The notes under the pieces are model-generated. The model was not told the DNA's origin, made no database searches, and saw only the letters and a program-made list of their open reading frames with translations. From Darksidea phi (lineage: Eukaryota > Ascomycota > Dothideomycetes > Pleosporales > Lentitheciaceae), in the NCBI GenBank assembly GCA_030770425.1, contig JASJFT010000006.1:124001-188000 (forward strand): 64,000 nt of DNA, written 5' to 3'. Shown here piece after piece: positions 18,709 through 28,813 of the stretch (position 1 is its first letter; every line of letters starts with the position of its first letter). A program made the position numbers and the translations under genes.

Positions 18709-21379
18709 ATGCCTCAGCCATTGCAAGCGAAAGAGGCTTCGCTCTTCCGCTCACTTGTCAAATTCTATGAGTCGAAGCAGCATAAGAAGGGCAAGGCTCA
18801 TGCTCCAACAGCCTGACATTGCTGACTCGCCCTAGGCCTCAAAGCTGCAGACCAGATTCTGAAGAAGTACGATAAACACGGCGATACGCAGGCGATGAAA
18901 GCGCTCATTCTCAACGCCCAAGGCCACGGGGAAGAAGCGTTCGAGCTCGCAAAGGTCGCTCTCAAGAATGACATGAAGTCGCATGTCTGCTGGCATGTCT
19001 ACGGTCTACTATGGCGCTCGGTTAAGAACTACGAGGAGGCCACAAAGGCATATAAATTTGCTCTGAGGATAGAGCCGGATTCGCAGAACATCCTGCGCGA
19101 CCTTGCTCATCTACAATGCCAGATCCGAGATTACGAAGGCTATATCGACAGCCGCCGGAAGATGATGAATGCGCGGCCACAGCTGAGGCAGAACTGGACG
19201 GGGTTGGCGATAGCATATCACCTATCCGGAAACTACAAGGAAGCGGAGCATATCCTCAAGACTTACGAGGAGACGCTGAAGCAGGCCCCGCCAAAAAGCG
19301 ACCTCGAGCACTCCGAAGCCGTCCTATACCGGAACACTATAATCGCAGAATCGGGGGATACGGAGCGGGCGCTAGAGCATCTAGAGCAGATATTGAAGAA
19401 CAACCTAGACCGGACAGCAGTGCTGGAGCTCCGAGCCAAGTATCTGCTCCAGCTGGGAAGGAAGGAGGAGGCTGAAAAAGCATACAGGGCACTTCTAGAC
19501 CGGAACACCGACTATAGGGCGTACTATGACGGGCTAGAGCAGGCGCTAGGTCTGGAGCGGGCAGACGAGGCATCAGTCAAGAAGCTGACGGAGCTTTACG
19601 AATCCTATGCAAGCAAAAGCGAGAGGATCGACGCCCCTAGGCGGATACCATTGGATTTCCTGAAGGGCGATGCATTCAAAACTGCGGTAGACCAGTATCT
19701 GCGGAGAATGCTGAACAAAGGCGTTCCGTCGACTTTCCCAAACATCAAAGCACTTTACGCCGACTCGGGGAAGAAGGCAATCATCGAAGAGCTCGTGCTC
19801 GGCTATGCCTCCGAAAAACTGATGAATGGCTCGGCAGACGGCACGACCAATGGAAAAACATCAGATCGGTTCGAAAAGTCTGTGCTGTATTTCCTTGCTC
19901 AGCATTATGACTACGTTCTAAGCCGCAACCTTGAAAAGGCGACGGAGTATATCGATCGCTTGCTTGAGCAGGAGCCCAAAAACGTAGACTACAACCAGAT
20001 CAAAGCTCGGATATGGAAGCACTACGGCGACACTCAGAAGGCTTCAGATACAATGAACTACGCGCGAGAACAGGACCTGAAGGATCGATACATTAACACA
20101 AAATGCGCAAAGTACCAGCTGCGGAACAATGAGAACGACAAGGCGTTAGATACGATGAGTAAATTCACACGAAACGAGACGGTGGGAGGACCTCTCGGAG
20201 ATTTGCACGACATGCAGTGCATGTGGTATTTGCTAGAAGACGGCGAAGCTTATCTGCGCCGAGGTAAACTCGGTCTTGCCTTGAAACGATTCACTGCGAT
20301 AGCCGACATCTTTGAGACATGGCAGGAGGACCAATTCGATTTCCATAGCTTCTCGTTACGGAAAGGACAGATCCGAGCTTACGTCGATATGATTAGATGG
20401 GAGGACCATCTTCGAAACCATCCCTTCTTTACGCGTGCGGCCCTGTCCGCAGTGGATATCTATGTGCGGCTGTTTGACAATCCAGATCTCGCCAAGGACG
20501 GACACCCTGAACTGGATAAGCTTGAACCTTTGGAACGCAAGAAGGCGCTGAAGAAGATCCAAAGGGAGCAAGAGAAGGTGAGGAAAGCGGAGGCAGAGAG
20601 GAAGGCTGCTGCACAGGCAAAAGCAACAGCTAAAGGAGATGATGGCGAGGCCAAGAAGGAGGACACTGATCCAAAGGGAGAGAAACTTTTACAGACCAAG
20701 GAGCCATTGGAGGCGGCATTGAGATTCCTGGCACCGCTTTTGGAGCTCAGCCCGCGTTGCGTTGAGGGACAGAATCTTGGTTTCCAAGTATACATCAGAC
20801 GAAGTATGTTCCCCATGATTTGCATCCGCATACTCTTTTACTGATGCGTACGTCCAGGAAAAGTACTCCTCGCTCTCAAGTGCTTGCTGGCCGCGAAGCA
20901 GTTGGAGCCTGAACACCCTAGGGTCCATGAGAATGCAGTCCTCCTACGCGTGTATCGTAAGTTGGCACAACCTACCGTCAGGCCCGGTTAGCCACTAATC
21001 TTTGTCAGTCAACAACCTCAAAGACCCACTTCCACCAGCCGTTGCCGAAGCCGTCAAACAAGATTTTAATTTCCCTCCTGCGAACGCCGATCTCGCAGCC
21101 CTCAAGACGTTTAATGACGATTTTCTAAAGAAGTACTCACAAAGTCCAGCTCACTTACAGCGCGGTTACAATGTTCGCTTCCACCTCGACCCCGGCACGA
21201 AATCGCAAAACGAAAGCGATTTGCAGAAACTTCTTGGTCTAGAGGGAATAACGCTGCAGCAGGCAGCTGAGGGTAGCAAGCTGCTACAAGAGTGGAAGAG
21301 CGACGAGAAGACGGTCGACGCGTATCGAGAAGCAGTGGCGAAGCAGTGGCCTCAGGCCGCCACTTTCCAGAAGAAGTAA
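18709..21379 (+). CDS. NatA N-terminal acetyltransferase auxiliary subunit (Nat1/Naa15)
   Basis: Four exons (18709-18790, 18836-20803, 20858-20956, 21009-21379) give 839 residues, the usual size of Nat1/Naa15. The protein is a superhelix of TPR motifs: AKEASLFRSLVKFYESKQ and KKGLKAADQILKKY at the start, then WHVYGLLWRSVKNYEEATKA and QIRDYEGYIDSRRKMM, all typical of this subunit. A charged Lys/Ala/Glu coiled stretch (about residues 600-660) precedes the last helices. It anchors the catalytic Naa10 subunit to the ribosome for acetylation of nascent chains beginning Ser, Ala, Thr, Gly or Val after Met removal. Intron 1 (45 nt) begins GCAAGG, a GC-AG intron; no GT donor nearby gives an in-frame product. 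Confidence 0.92.
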
Positions 21380-21804
21380 GCAGGAAGGATCTCAGACGAA
21401 TGTTGGGTGGAGATTTGTCGGAGGAGGGAACTTTTGCGCGAAATCCTGTATTTGCTCTCTTTGCTCATCTTTCTTGTAGAGTATGCAGCATAGCGTCGCC
21501 AGTTATAGGTAGATAGCATGTGCATTTGCAAACGTGGGTTCACTTGAGGTAGGTGGATTATATACAGAAAAGTTCGAATAGATGTGCATGAAGCTCGCTA
21601 TACGTGCCAGGATATCCTACGGAAAGACAAAAAGAAAGGCTCGGAATGTTGACGCTTAGTATCATTATGTTCGCCTACCGCTTCAGATTAAAAACAATTT
21701 TCCATGGCCTTCCCCTCTCTATCCATCCATATAGGTTCTGCATTCTCTTCCACTCCACAACACCAGATAAGACGGTACACATTGCTCCAACGCATTTGTA
21801 AGTT
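21380..21804. other. convergent 3' region, NatA subunit / P450
   Basis: Two genes converge here. The stretch is AT-richer, as expected for 3' untranslated regions. No gene is seen. Confidence 0.45.
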
Positions 21805-23617
21805 TCATGGCTTGGGCTCGCGTTCTGTCACGAGGACCCACATCTCATCCTGCACGAAGATGCCCGTGTAGTTGGTCGACCTCCACGGCTTCTCGGGAGT
21901 AGCAAGGGCCCAGTCGAAATGGCGCAAGAACCGTGCACATGTTAGTACAATGTTGCAATCAACAAGGATAACATACCTCAAAGATGACTTTGGTGATTTC
22001 CAACCACGCGATAGGCTTCCCGAGGCACTGATACTTGCCGTAGCCAAAGATCATTTCTGTAGTGCGCCTCATAGCGTTAAGCCGATCCTGATTCACCTCG
22101 TTGTCTTCCAGTAGCCAGCGCTCGGGGCGGAACAGGTCGGCGTCGGCGCCGAACATGTCTTTGTCGTGATGCACGCCCCAGGCATTGTAGCTAACGTGTG
22201 TGCCGCCAGGGAGGAAGTATTGCTTGCCACCGATAGACACGGTGTCGCCGCCTGCAGGGACCCGTTTGGGAACGACGTCGGTGACGGGTGGGTGGATACG
22301 GAGGCCTTCACGCACCACGGCTTGGAGGTAGGGGAGGTTGCGGAGGGTGGCGTCCTGGACGATGCCTTGGGCGTCGCCGGATGATACGGCGGCATCGATT
22401 TCGGATTGGAGTTTGGTGTAGACGCGGGGGTGGGTGATTAGGTAGAGCATAAGGCCGCGGATAGCAGTAGCAGTGGTGTCGGAGCCAGCCAGAATTTGCA
22501 GGACGGCTTCTGAGAAGAGCTCGTCTTTGGTCAGACCATGACGCGTAAAGGAAGCAAGCATATCAGATCGACCCTCCATTGACTTGGCAAGCCGAGAGTC
22601 GATCAGGCCACGAGCAGTTGCCATCATCCTTCCGAATCCGGTTTTGTCCTTTTCGGATGGGCCGAGGAGGCGGGCAAGCGGGGGCCATTGGAGATAGCGT
22701 GTCAGTCCGAGGGCGATGGAGATGGTGACGATAGTGAGGCCGACTTCGCCTGACGCAATGTAGTCGTTCAGGTCCGCATCGGCTTTGAGGTCGCCGATGG
22801 CCTGGCCGAAGCCAATGGTGCTGATCACATCGAGGGTGAAGTACTGAATCTTGCGCGCGAGGTCTACCGGTGTCGACGTGGAGGGTGTAGAAAGGTACTT
22901 GGAACGGAACAAATCGAGAAGTTCCTGCACCCGTCCGTCGATGTCTGATTCGAGGGCGAGGTTCTCCTTCCCAGAGTACTGCACGACAAGGTCAGCCTCC
23001 ACGTGACTTGTGAGCGACGGGGCGACTCACGCCGGCGGCCATCTGCTGGCGGCGTTTGGTGTGTTTCTCTTCGTCGAGCAGGCTAAAGACATGATCCTTG
23101 CCGGGCTGCCCAAGGGGACGGTGCGGTTAGTGCATGTCAGAAGAAGCGCGCAACGGCTTACTGGGCGTACGTTAGCCAACGACGGTCGCTACTCGTACCA
23201 CGGACGGACACCTACCCTCAACACGCGTCGCCGCATTGAACCAGGACGATCTCGTGTACGGCGAGCGCACGGCGTTCATGTGGGCGAGCAGTTCGGGCGA
23301 CGAGGTTACCAAGTCGTTGGGGCCAACCCTCGCGATGGGGCCTGAGGGCGGATGCACGGGTGAGCACAGCAGATCCTGTCGTGCGACGGGGGCGCCGCCA
23401 TGCACATACCGTATGTCTCGTTAACGGCCTTGTACGCCAGATGCGAGCGCTTGTCGAGTATGACGCGTGTATGCCATAGCTCGGACCATCCCGTGGTGAA
23501 GGGCCCGCTGAAGGCGCGGAGGCGGGCATACTTGCGGCACTTGTCTGCGACATAAAGGGCGAGCAGCGCCGACAGCAGCAGCCACCTTGCGGCACACAGC
23601 TGGGCGAGGAGCGACAT
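21805..23617 (-). CDS. cytochrome P450, pisatin-demethylase-like
   Basis: Five exons (23617-23410, 23341-23217, 23105-23031, 22978-21977, 21930-21805) give 511 residues. An N-terminal membrane anchor (WLLLSALLALYVADKC) is followed by GPIARVGPNDLVTSSP, the PGKDHVFSLLDEEKHTKRRQQMAAGYSGKE block typical of fungal pisatin-demethylase/benzoate-hydroxylase type P450s, the I-helix AGSDTTATAIR, the ExxR motif in VREGLRIHPP, PERW, and the haem loop FGYGKYQCLGK with its Cys ligand. Exons 2 and 3 join in frame only through a twin intron (see separate entry). The last intron (21976-21931) has a GT donor and a TACTAAC branch site but ends CACGG, with no AG. If it is not spliced, the protein stops six residues after the IFE codons and lacks its last ~42 residues. 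The substrate is unknown. Confidence 0.88.
23106..23216 (-). other. stwintron, [D1,2] type, in the P450 gene
   Basis: Reading on the minus strand, exon 2 ends GTT GAG and is followed by G, then a 55 nt internal intron (23215-23161: GTAGGT donor, GGCTAAC branch, CCCAG end), then TAAGCC...CACTAACC...GGGCAG to 23106. Removing the internal intron joins G to TAAGC and creates a canonical GTAAGC donor for the external intron (56 nt). Its excision joins GAG directly to CCC GGC, giving VE-PGKDH in frame as in related P450s. A single 110 nt excision from GTAGGT to GGGCAG would leave an extra G and shift the frame. Both halves have their own branch site and normal fungal size. Confidence 0.85.
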
Positions 23618-23858
23618 GAGGGCGTGGATGCGTCGATGCGTCGATGTGTCGATGCGTTGATCGAGTTGGTTCTTTCGAGGATGCCGGTTGATATGGCCCG
23701 TCCACATAGGCGCCCGGCTATCCTTCACGCCACCCGCTCGGTCTCGCTGCGCCTACGCCGCACCCCAACGCGGGCTCCAACCCGTGCTAGTTTGGCGAGC
23801 GGATACAAATATCCAGACGCCGTCGCTGCGTGCTGGACACGCATCTCATCCATTAGCC
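23618..23858. promoter_or_regulatory. shared divergent promoter, P450 / methyltransferase
   Basis: Only 241 bases separate the two start codons, so the genes probably share control elements. CGGGCTCCAACCCG (23771-23784) is a perfect inverted CGGG/CCCG pair of the kind bound by Zn2Cys6 activators. ATACAAATAT (23812-23821) could serve as a TATA-like box for the methyltransferase. Binding is inferred from pattern only. Confidence 0.5.
23625..23662. repeat. 8 bp tandem repeat in P450 leader
   Basis: Units of TCGATGCG (three clear copies, one as TCGATGTG, with partial flanking copies) lie about 8-45 bases upstream of the P450 start codon, within its presumed 5' leader. Confidence 0.85.
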
Positions 23859-25257
23859 ATGGCAGAGCACCAGCCTCAGGACCCGCCTTCGCCGAACGTC
23901 GTCGTCGTCGATGTGAGCACAAGCGCCTGCTGCCAAGTGGGGCGCCCTCGCTGATCATTGCCAGACTACCGACGAAGACTCGACCTACGACGACGATGAA
24001 GTGTGCGTTCCCCCTTCCGAGCGCGCTTGTCTGGCTGAGCTTACCCCGGCTGCAGTCGCAGCTACGCGACGTCGCTGTCGTCCAGCGTCGAAAAGTACAA
24101 GTGGGAACACGGTCGGCGCTACCACAGCTACCGTGAAGGAGGTACTGCCTTCTGCCAATTGTTGCGTGCGCTGCTGGCTGATAATGCATGCCAGCGTACA
24201 ACTTCCCCAACGATGAGAGCGAGCAAGACCGATTGGACCTAAGCCACCATATGTGCATGATGCTACTGGACGACCGACTACACCTCGCCACGCTACCCCA
24301 GGACAAGGCGCTGCGCATCCTAGATGTCGGTACTGGTACGGGTATCTGGGCCATGGATATAGGCGATAAGTATCCTAACGCGGAAGTGGTCGGTTCGCAC
24401 CTTGGTCCGTGTCGATGGGTGGGGTACTAATTCGTCTGCAGATTGGCAATGATCTGAGTCCGATACAGCCACGATGGTACATATGTGTGGTTCCCCTCTT
24501 GTCGCAGTTCTGACGAATCGCGATAGGGTTCCGCCCAACGTCCACTTCGAAGTAGATGACGTGGAAGACACATGGCCCCCTCGAGCGCCCTTCGACCTTG
24601 TCCACATAAGGTACATGCTGGGGAGTATACTGGATTGGCCTAAGCTGCTCCGTCAAGCCTGGGAGTACGTCTCCACCGCCACATCCCAATCCCCTTGACA
24701 ACCGCCACTAACACCATGTCCCTACGCAGCCAAGTTGCCCCCGGTGGCTATATCGAACTCCAGGATTTCAACACATTCGCCCACTCCGAAGACAACAGCG
24801 AAGGCGAGGACAACAATGTCATCAAGTTCTGCCAAGTCTTTAACAAGGCCTGCGATAAGATGGGTCGCCACGGCTCTCCCGGCCAACATTTGAAAGCCTG
24901 GGCGGAAGAGGCAGGGATCCCTAACGTGCAGCATGAGGTGCGGAAAGTCCCTATAGGGCCGTGGGCGAAGGACAAAAAATTGAAACAAATCGGCGCCCTC
25001 CACCAAATCAACCTGACCGAACTACTCGAAGCCGCCCTCCTCGGCCTCATGGTCCGCGTCGAAGGCTGGACGCCAGAAGAGGTGCAGGTATTCATGGCAC
25101 AGGTACGGGCAGATCTGAAGAAGAAATCGGTCCATCTTATGCAGGAATTGTGCGTTTTCTCCTTTCCCTTGCCGTCAATACGGGGGAGACCAAGCTGACA
25201 TTGTATCGTAGCCATGTTGTTTGGGCACAAAAGCCGAAGGCGAACCCTAGTTCCTGA
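23859..25257 (+). CDS. LaeA-like SAM-dependent methyltransferase
   Basis: Eight exons (23859-23912, 23965-24002, 24056-24141, 24195-24388, 24442-24476, 24527-24664, 24730-25149, 25212-25257) give 336 residues, with all seven introns 50-66 nt. The spliced product carries the full signature of the fungal LaeA/TAM-like family: WEHGRRYHSYREG, YNFPNDESEQDRLDLSHHM, the SAM-binding motif I ILDVGTGTGIWAMDIG, AEVIGNDLSPIQPRW, VPPNVHFEVDDVEDTW, HIRYMLGSILDWPKL and APGGYIELQDF. Exon 4 must end before GTCGGT, an unusual donor, to give AEV-IGNDLSP. The start sits in a good context (GCCATGG). Members act on small molecules or, like LaeA, influence secondary metabolism; the target here is unknown. Divergent pairing with the P450 suggests a shared pathway. 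Confidence 0.9.
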
Positions 25258-25987
25258 GGGACAATTGTGCAGGAGGCGGTGATATTGAGGAGAAATGCAT
25301 TTACTGCCGCAAATGAGTCACGGCAACCCAATTTGTTATGAACTACGAAAAATTTAGGATTCCTATAGTGTCTCCAGAAACTAGGGGTTGGTAGGATATG
25401 TCAAGTCATTTTTGGATAGTTGGATGCCACCCTTGCTTTGTATAGTCCGCTCGTTGGTTGTAGGCTTTGATATTCATGGTTCGATGACTCTATCAGCCGA
25501 TCCTAGCGGTCCACAAGACGAGGCAGAATCCTCACTGTTCCATCTGACGGTCAAAAAGCGCTGTGAAGACAAATGGAATCCGGCTTTTTCTCAGTGATGC
25601 AAGAGATTCATCGGATGGCGGTGATGCGACGAAGCACCTTCCGGGTGTTTATGTGTTAGCCTGTTGGTCGAGGGGCTGCGACAATGTGACACAAGACTAG
25701 GTATCGATGCACTTTTAATTTCAAAGTTGGATCACGGACCCCTGCTCGAACGAACTGTTGGGGAAATCCGAAAAAAGGGGGCCGATCCCAGCGCTACGTA
25801 CATGGCCATAGCGCCCAACTCAATCTCGCCTTTCCCAACGTCCCACCGCGCGCTCAGACATGCCATCGTCGCGTCACCGCCTCCATGATTAACAGGACCG
25901 AGCCTTCGCCGTGACGCGAGGCGACCAACTCACTCATTTCACCTCTTACGCAGTCTTTACCGAGCCTTCCGCCAACTCATTCACGCT
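25258..25987. promoter_or_regulatory. intergenic, methyltransferase / secreted-protein gene
   Basis: Holds a 3' region and the promoter of the next gene. The last ~100 bases are pyrimidine-rich with CTCATTTCACC-type leader sequence. No extra gene is seen. Confidence 0.4.
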
Positions 25988-26932
25988 ATGCGCCCACTCC
26001 GGTTGACGCTTGTCGCCCTATCAACCGCGTCAAACGTCGCGGCCGACAGCGGTACCGTTTGGGCGACACCCCACGACAGCTACTCTTCCTCGGTTGGCGT
26101 CCTAGGCTGCAAGATCAACACCAATCGCGTCGCCTACTGGCCTGCATCCGTAGACTGCACCAACATCTGCGTCTCACTCTCGCACGAGGGCCGGTCGGTC
26201 AAACTGCTTCGCATCGACCAGTCTGGCGGTGCACACGATGTAAGCTATGATGCTTGGAACTACCTGTACACGGGCTACTCCGCTACCGAAAAGCCTGCCG
26301 CCGGAGGCCCTGTTGCGATGCAGTATGAGGACCTGGATGCGTCTGCTTGTGCCGAGTTGATCCATACCGATGACGGGAAGTTGCCATTTAGCGCCGCGAA
26401 CAGCATGAATTTCGTTGCGAGCTGTATGGCGCAGGAAAGGAGCTGGGTGGGAAGTAATTACATGATGTACAACATCATGGATTCAATCTGTTCTTTGGGC
26501 TATGATGAGAAGTGTTCGCTCGACCTGAGCGTTTCGAACCAGCCCAAGTGTCCGAATACGCTAGGTCTTCCTACGAAACTTACGTCTCAGCCCGTGTACA
26601 ATATCAGGTATCCTAGCGGGGAGGTGGTTTCGGCCTCTACTGGAGAGAAGGTAGATGCAGATGCGGCATTTGAGGAGCGAAAAGGAGGGTTGTCCACTGG
26701 AGCGAAGGCGGGAATTGGAGTCGGTGTTACGGTTGGAGTGCTTCTTTTGCTTGCTGCCGCAGGCTTCTTCTGGTGGAGCCGGCGGGGGAGGACGCCACCG
26801 TCGCAAGCAGGTAAAAGTGCTGCGGTAGATGGGTTGAGACGTGAGGACTCTACCTCTGGCACCGAGGAGGCTGGAATAGGGAAAAAGGCGATGGACTTTG
26901 GAGTGGCCGAGACTAGAAAAGAGACATGGTAG
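25988..26932 (+). CDS. secreted-type single-pass membrane protein
   Basis: An intact intron-free frame of 314 residues. A signal peptide (MRPLRLTLVALSTASNVAA) is followed by a Cys-containing outer domain starting GTVWATPHDSYSSSVGVLGC and running through RVAYWPASVDCTNICVSLSH. The spacing of Gly, Cys and Asp resembles small barwin/RlpA-like double-psi barrels, but this is a weak resemblance. One transmembrane helix (GVGVTVGVLLLLAAAGFFWW, about residues 244-263) and a short basic, then Ser/Glu-rich cytosolic tail follow. The layout suits a cell-wall or plasma-membrane surface protein. The exact function is not known to me. It converges on the Nas6 gene, 160 bases away. Confidence 0.75.
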   Translation: MRPLRLTLVALSTASNVAADSGTVWATPHDSYSSSVGVLGCKINTNRVAYWPASVDCTNICVSLSHEGRSVKLLRIDQSGGAHDVSYDAWNYLYTGYSATEKPAAGGPVAMQYEDLDASACAELIHTDDGKLPFSAANSMNFVASCMAQERSWVGSNYMMYNIMDSICSLGYDEKCSLDLSVSNQPKCPNTLGLPTKLTSQPVYNIRYPSGEVVSASTGEKVDADAAFEERKGGLSTGAKAGIGVGVTVGVLLLLAAAGFFWWSRRGRTPPSQAGKSAAVDGLRREDSTSGTEEAGIGKKAMDFGVAETRKETW

Positions 26933-27092
26933 CAGATGAAAGACGCTTCCATGTATCTTGCTCATACCTTGTAAAATATTGGAAACTCCAGGGTATCATG
27001 CAATTGTCTCATCCGCGCCCGTGTATAGTTCTCCAGTCCGTATCCCTGCCGCCCCCATCTCTTCCCTTTCCTTGCCACTTCCCGCTCTTGTC

Positions 27093-27887
27093 CTACTCCA
27101 GATCAATACCCTCCCGCTCTGCGGCCTGCACGATAAACTTCCTCGTCTTTGCATCTGGCGCATAATCTAGCGCAATCTTCCCCTCCGCATCCTGCTTATC
27201 GAACTCTGCTCCGCTGGTGAGAAGAAGTAGCGCGGCGTCGCCATGTCCCTCGGATATAGCATGGTGTAAGGCCGTCATCCCATCAACGTCCGTAGCATTC
27301 AGCGGACTCTTCCCCGCCCCAAGTAACTCTTTGATCATGGGCACGTTCCCTACCGCCGCTGCCCGATGTAGTGCCAACTGCCCCCTCCTGTCCTTTATCC
27401 GAGCTGAAGCGGGCGGTTTCTGGGATAGGAGGGTACGAGCGATGTCGAGGTTGGCTTTGCTGGCGCAGAAATGAAGGGCGGTTTGACCGTTATTGTTTTT
27501 CGCGTTGACATCTGCATCTTTACTCAGGAGCAGAGCGACAATAGCTTCCGCGTCTTTCCGTGAACACGCCATCATAAGCGGCGTCCAGCCTGAGCCGTCC
27601 GTGACATCAGGGTCGAAGTTCTTCGCCTGCACTAGTGTCTGCACGATGGGAAGATGGTTGTAGGACACGGCCCAATGGATTGGTAATCGGTCGTCGTCAT
27701 CGCGGAGAGAGGCGAGCTTGGGGTTGGCGTTGAGGAGCGACTCTACTTTTGCGGCTGTGGCGCAGAGGTTAGCTGGAGGTATGCGGGAGGGTGGGGTTGG
27801 AGTAGAGTCAAGTGTACACGTACTTTGGCCTTCGCGACAGGCTTCGTGTATTGCGAATTTGGATTTAGCGTCTTCTACTGTAGACAT
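27093..27887 (-). CDS. NAS6: 26S proteasome assembly chaperone Nas6 (gankyrin/PSMD10)
   Basis: Two exons (27887-27824, 27754-27093) give 241 residues, close to yeast Nas6. Seven ankyrin repeats fill the protein: FAIHEACREG, LPIHWAVSYNHLPIVQTLV, GWTPLMMACSRKDAEAIVAL, GQTALHFCASKANLDIARTL, GQLALHRAAAVGNVPMIKEL, GMTALHHAISEGHGDAALLL and KIALDYA. The pattern and the IVQAAEREGI end match Nas6/gankyrin, which binds the Rpt3 ATPase while the 19S base assembles. The 69 nt intron is a multiple of three and has no stop, so an unspliced transcript would stay open and insert 23 residues after EGQ. The spliced form (EGQTAKVESLL) fits the repeat better. Confidence 0.85.
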   Translation of the reverse strand: MSTVEDAKSKFAIHEACREGQSTCTLDSTPTPPSRIPPANLCATAAKVESLLNANPKLASLRDDDDRLPIHWAVSYNHLPIVQTLVQAKNFDPDVTDGSGWTPLMMACSRKDAEAIVALLLSKDADVNAKNNNGQTALHFCASKANLDIARTLLSQKPPASARIKDRRGQLALHRAAAVGNVPMIKELLGAGKSPLNATDVDGMTALHHAISEGHGDAALLLLTSGAEFDKQDAEGKIALDYAPDAKTRKFIVQAAEREGIDLE

Positions 27888-28140
27888 TTTGATGGTTGAG
27901 AAAGTGAGGGAGGCAGAGGAACACTTGCAGTTTGTACGAGGAGCTTACAGGAAGGTTGGCCCCACTACCCCGCAGAAATGGTTAGGCGTTCCTGCAACCC
28001 ACCTAGCAAGCGGAACCCACCGCACAGCATGCACGAGCAATTTTGCGCATCCGTTTCGCTACACACGTCTTTCTTCAAAAATATTTGCAATTATGTGTAG
28101 TATATATTTATTAAACGGCAGAAATTCGGCACCTGTAATG
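27888..28140. other. upstream region of Nas6 gene
   Basis: Promoter-sized spacer, with an AT-rich part (TATATATTTATTAAA) near 28100. No gene is seen. Confidence 0.35.
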
Positions 28141-28229
28141 GGTCACCATCAGAAGGTTAACCGTGATCCACTTGCGCCTCTCAAAGCATCTACTCTGACA
28201 AGAGCCCAGTTCGAGTCCGGTGGTGATCA
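28141..28229 (+). ncRNA. tRNA-like sequence, probably decayed
   Basis: GGTCACC at 28141-28147 pairs with GGTGATC near 28222-28228 over seven positions (one G-U), followed by A, like a tRNA acceptor stem with discriminator base. AGTTCGAGTCC (28208-28218) resembles a B box/T loop, GGTTAA near 28155 resembles the D loop, and CTCTGACAAGAG forms a long variable arm as in Ser/Leu tRNAs. However, the T stem has two mismatches and I cannot fold a convincing five-pair anticodon stem. It is more likely a tRNA pseudogene or tRNA-derived SINE head than a working tRNA. Confidence 0.3.
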
Positions 28230-28813
28230 ACTCACTCGCTCAGGTAACTAGCGATGCTGGGTGGTCCTAAGCAATGAATACAATCCTGACGAGGGAAGCA
28301 ATTCTGCAGTCTAGTATTCACCATTGGACGGCGGCGCTGGAATACTCTGGTTAGGGTTGAGGGGTGTGAGTGGGGTGGTTTGATCGACTGATATTTTTGC
28401 TTTTGCTTATGCCTTTTTGCGCTGACGTTCCTGTTGCCAGCCTTTTTTCGTTGCCGACCATCAACACCGTGAGCGGGCCCAAAATCCACATTCTTCTCAA
28501 CTTAGGAGAGTCTTGGTAGCGCATCTAAGTTGTGGTGATGGAAGCAACTGGCAGCGATTAGAGGGATAGCGTGCCATCACGTTTCCTATTATACACTACC
28601 AATGCGCTTAGTATAATACAATGTCATTAGCTCACCCCTGGGTATTCTTCGTAACAATGCAATGCCATGCTGTCTCTTCTACAAGCGTGCACCTCAATAA
28701 TCCATCACACTGCTAAAGCCACAAGACACCACCTGATCCACAGCCATCTATCATCGTGCCAGACATGCCTCTCATTGACAAGACCCCAAATTTACGTATG
28801 CACAGCAACGTCT
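28230..28813. other. 3' region downstream of PP6 gene
   Basis: Non-coding. It probably holds the 3' untranslated region of the phosphatase gene (minus strand). No other gene is seen. Confidence 0.4.

Noticed and set aside
23106..23215. Single 110 nt intron in the P450 gene
   Set aside because: It leaves one extra base and shifts the frame away from PGKDHVFSLLDEE; the twin-intron reading restores it.
23624..24354. Overlapping open frames on both strands around the P450/methyltransferase promoter
   Set aside because: They run through real introns and the promoter; the spliced methyltransferase explains the region completely.
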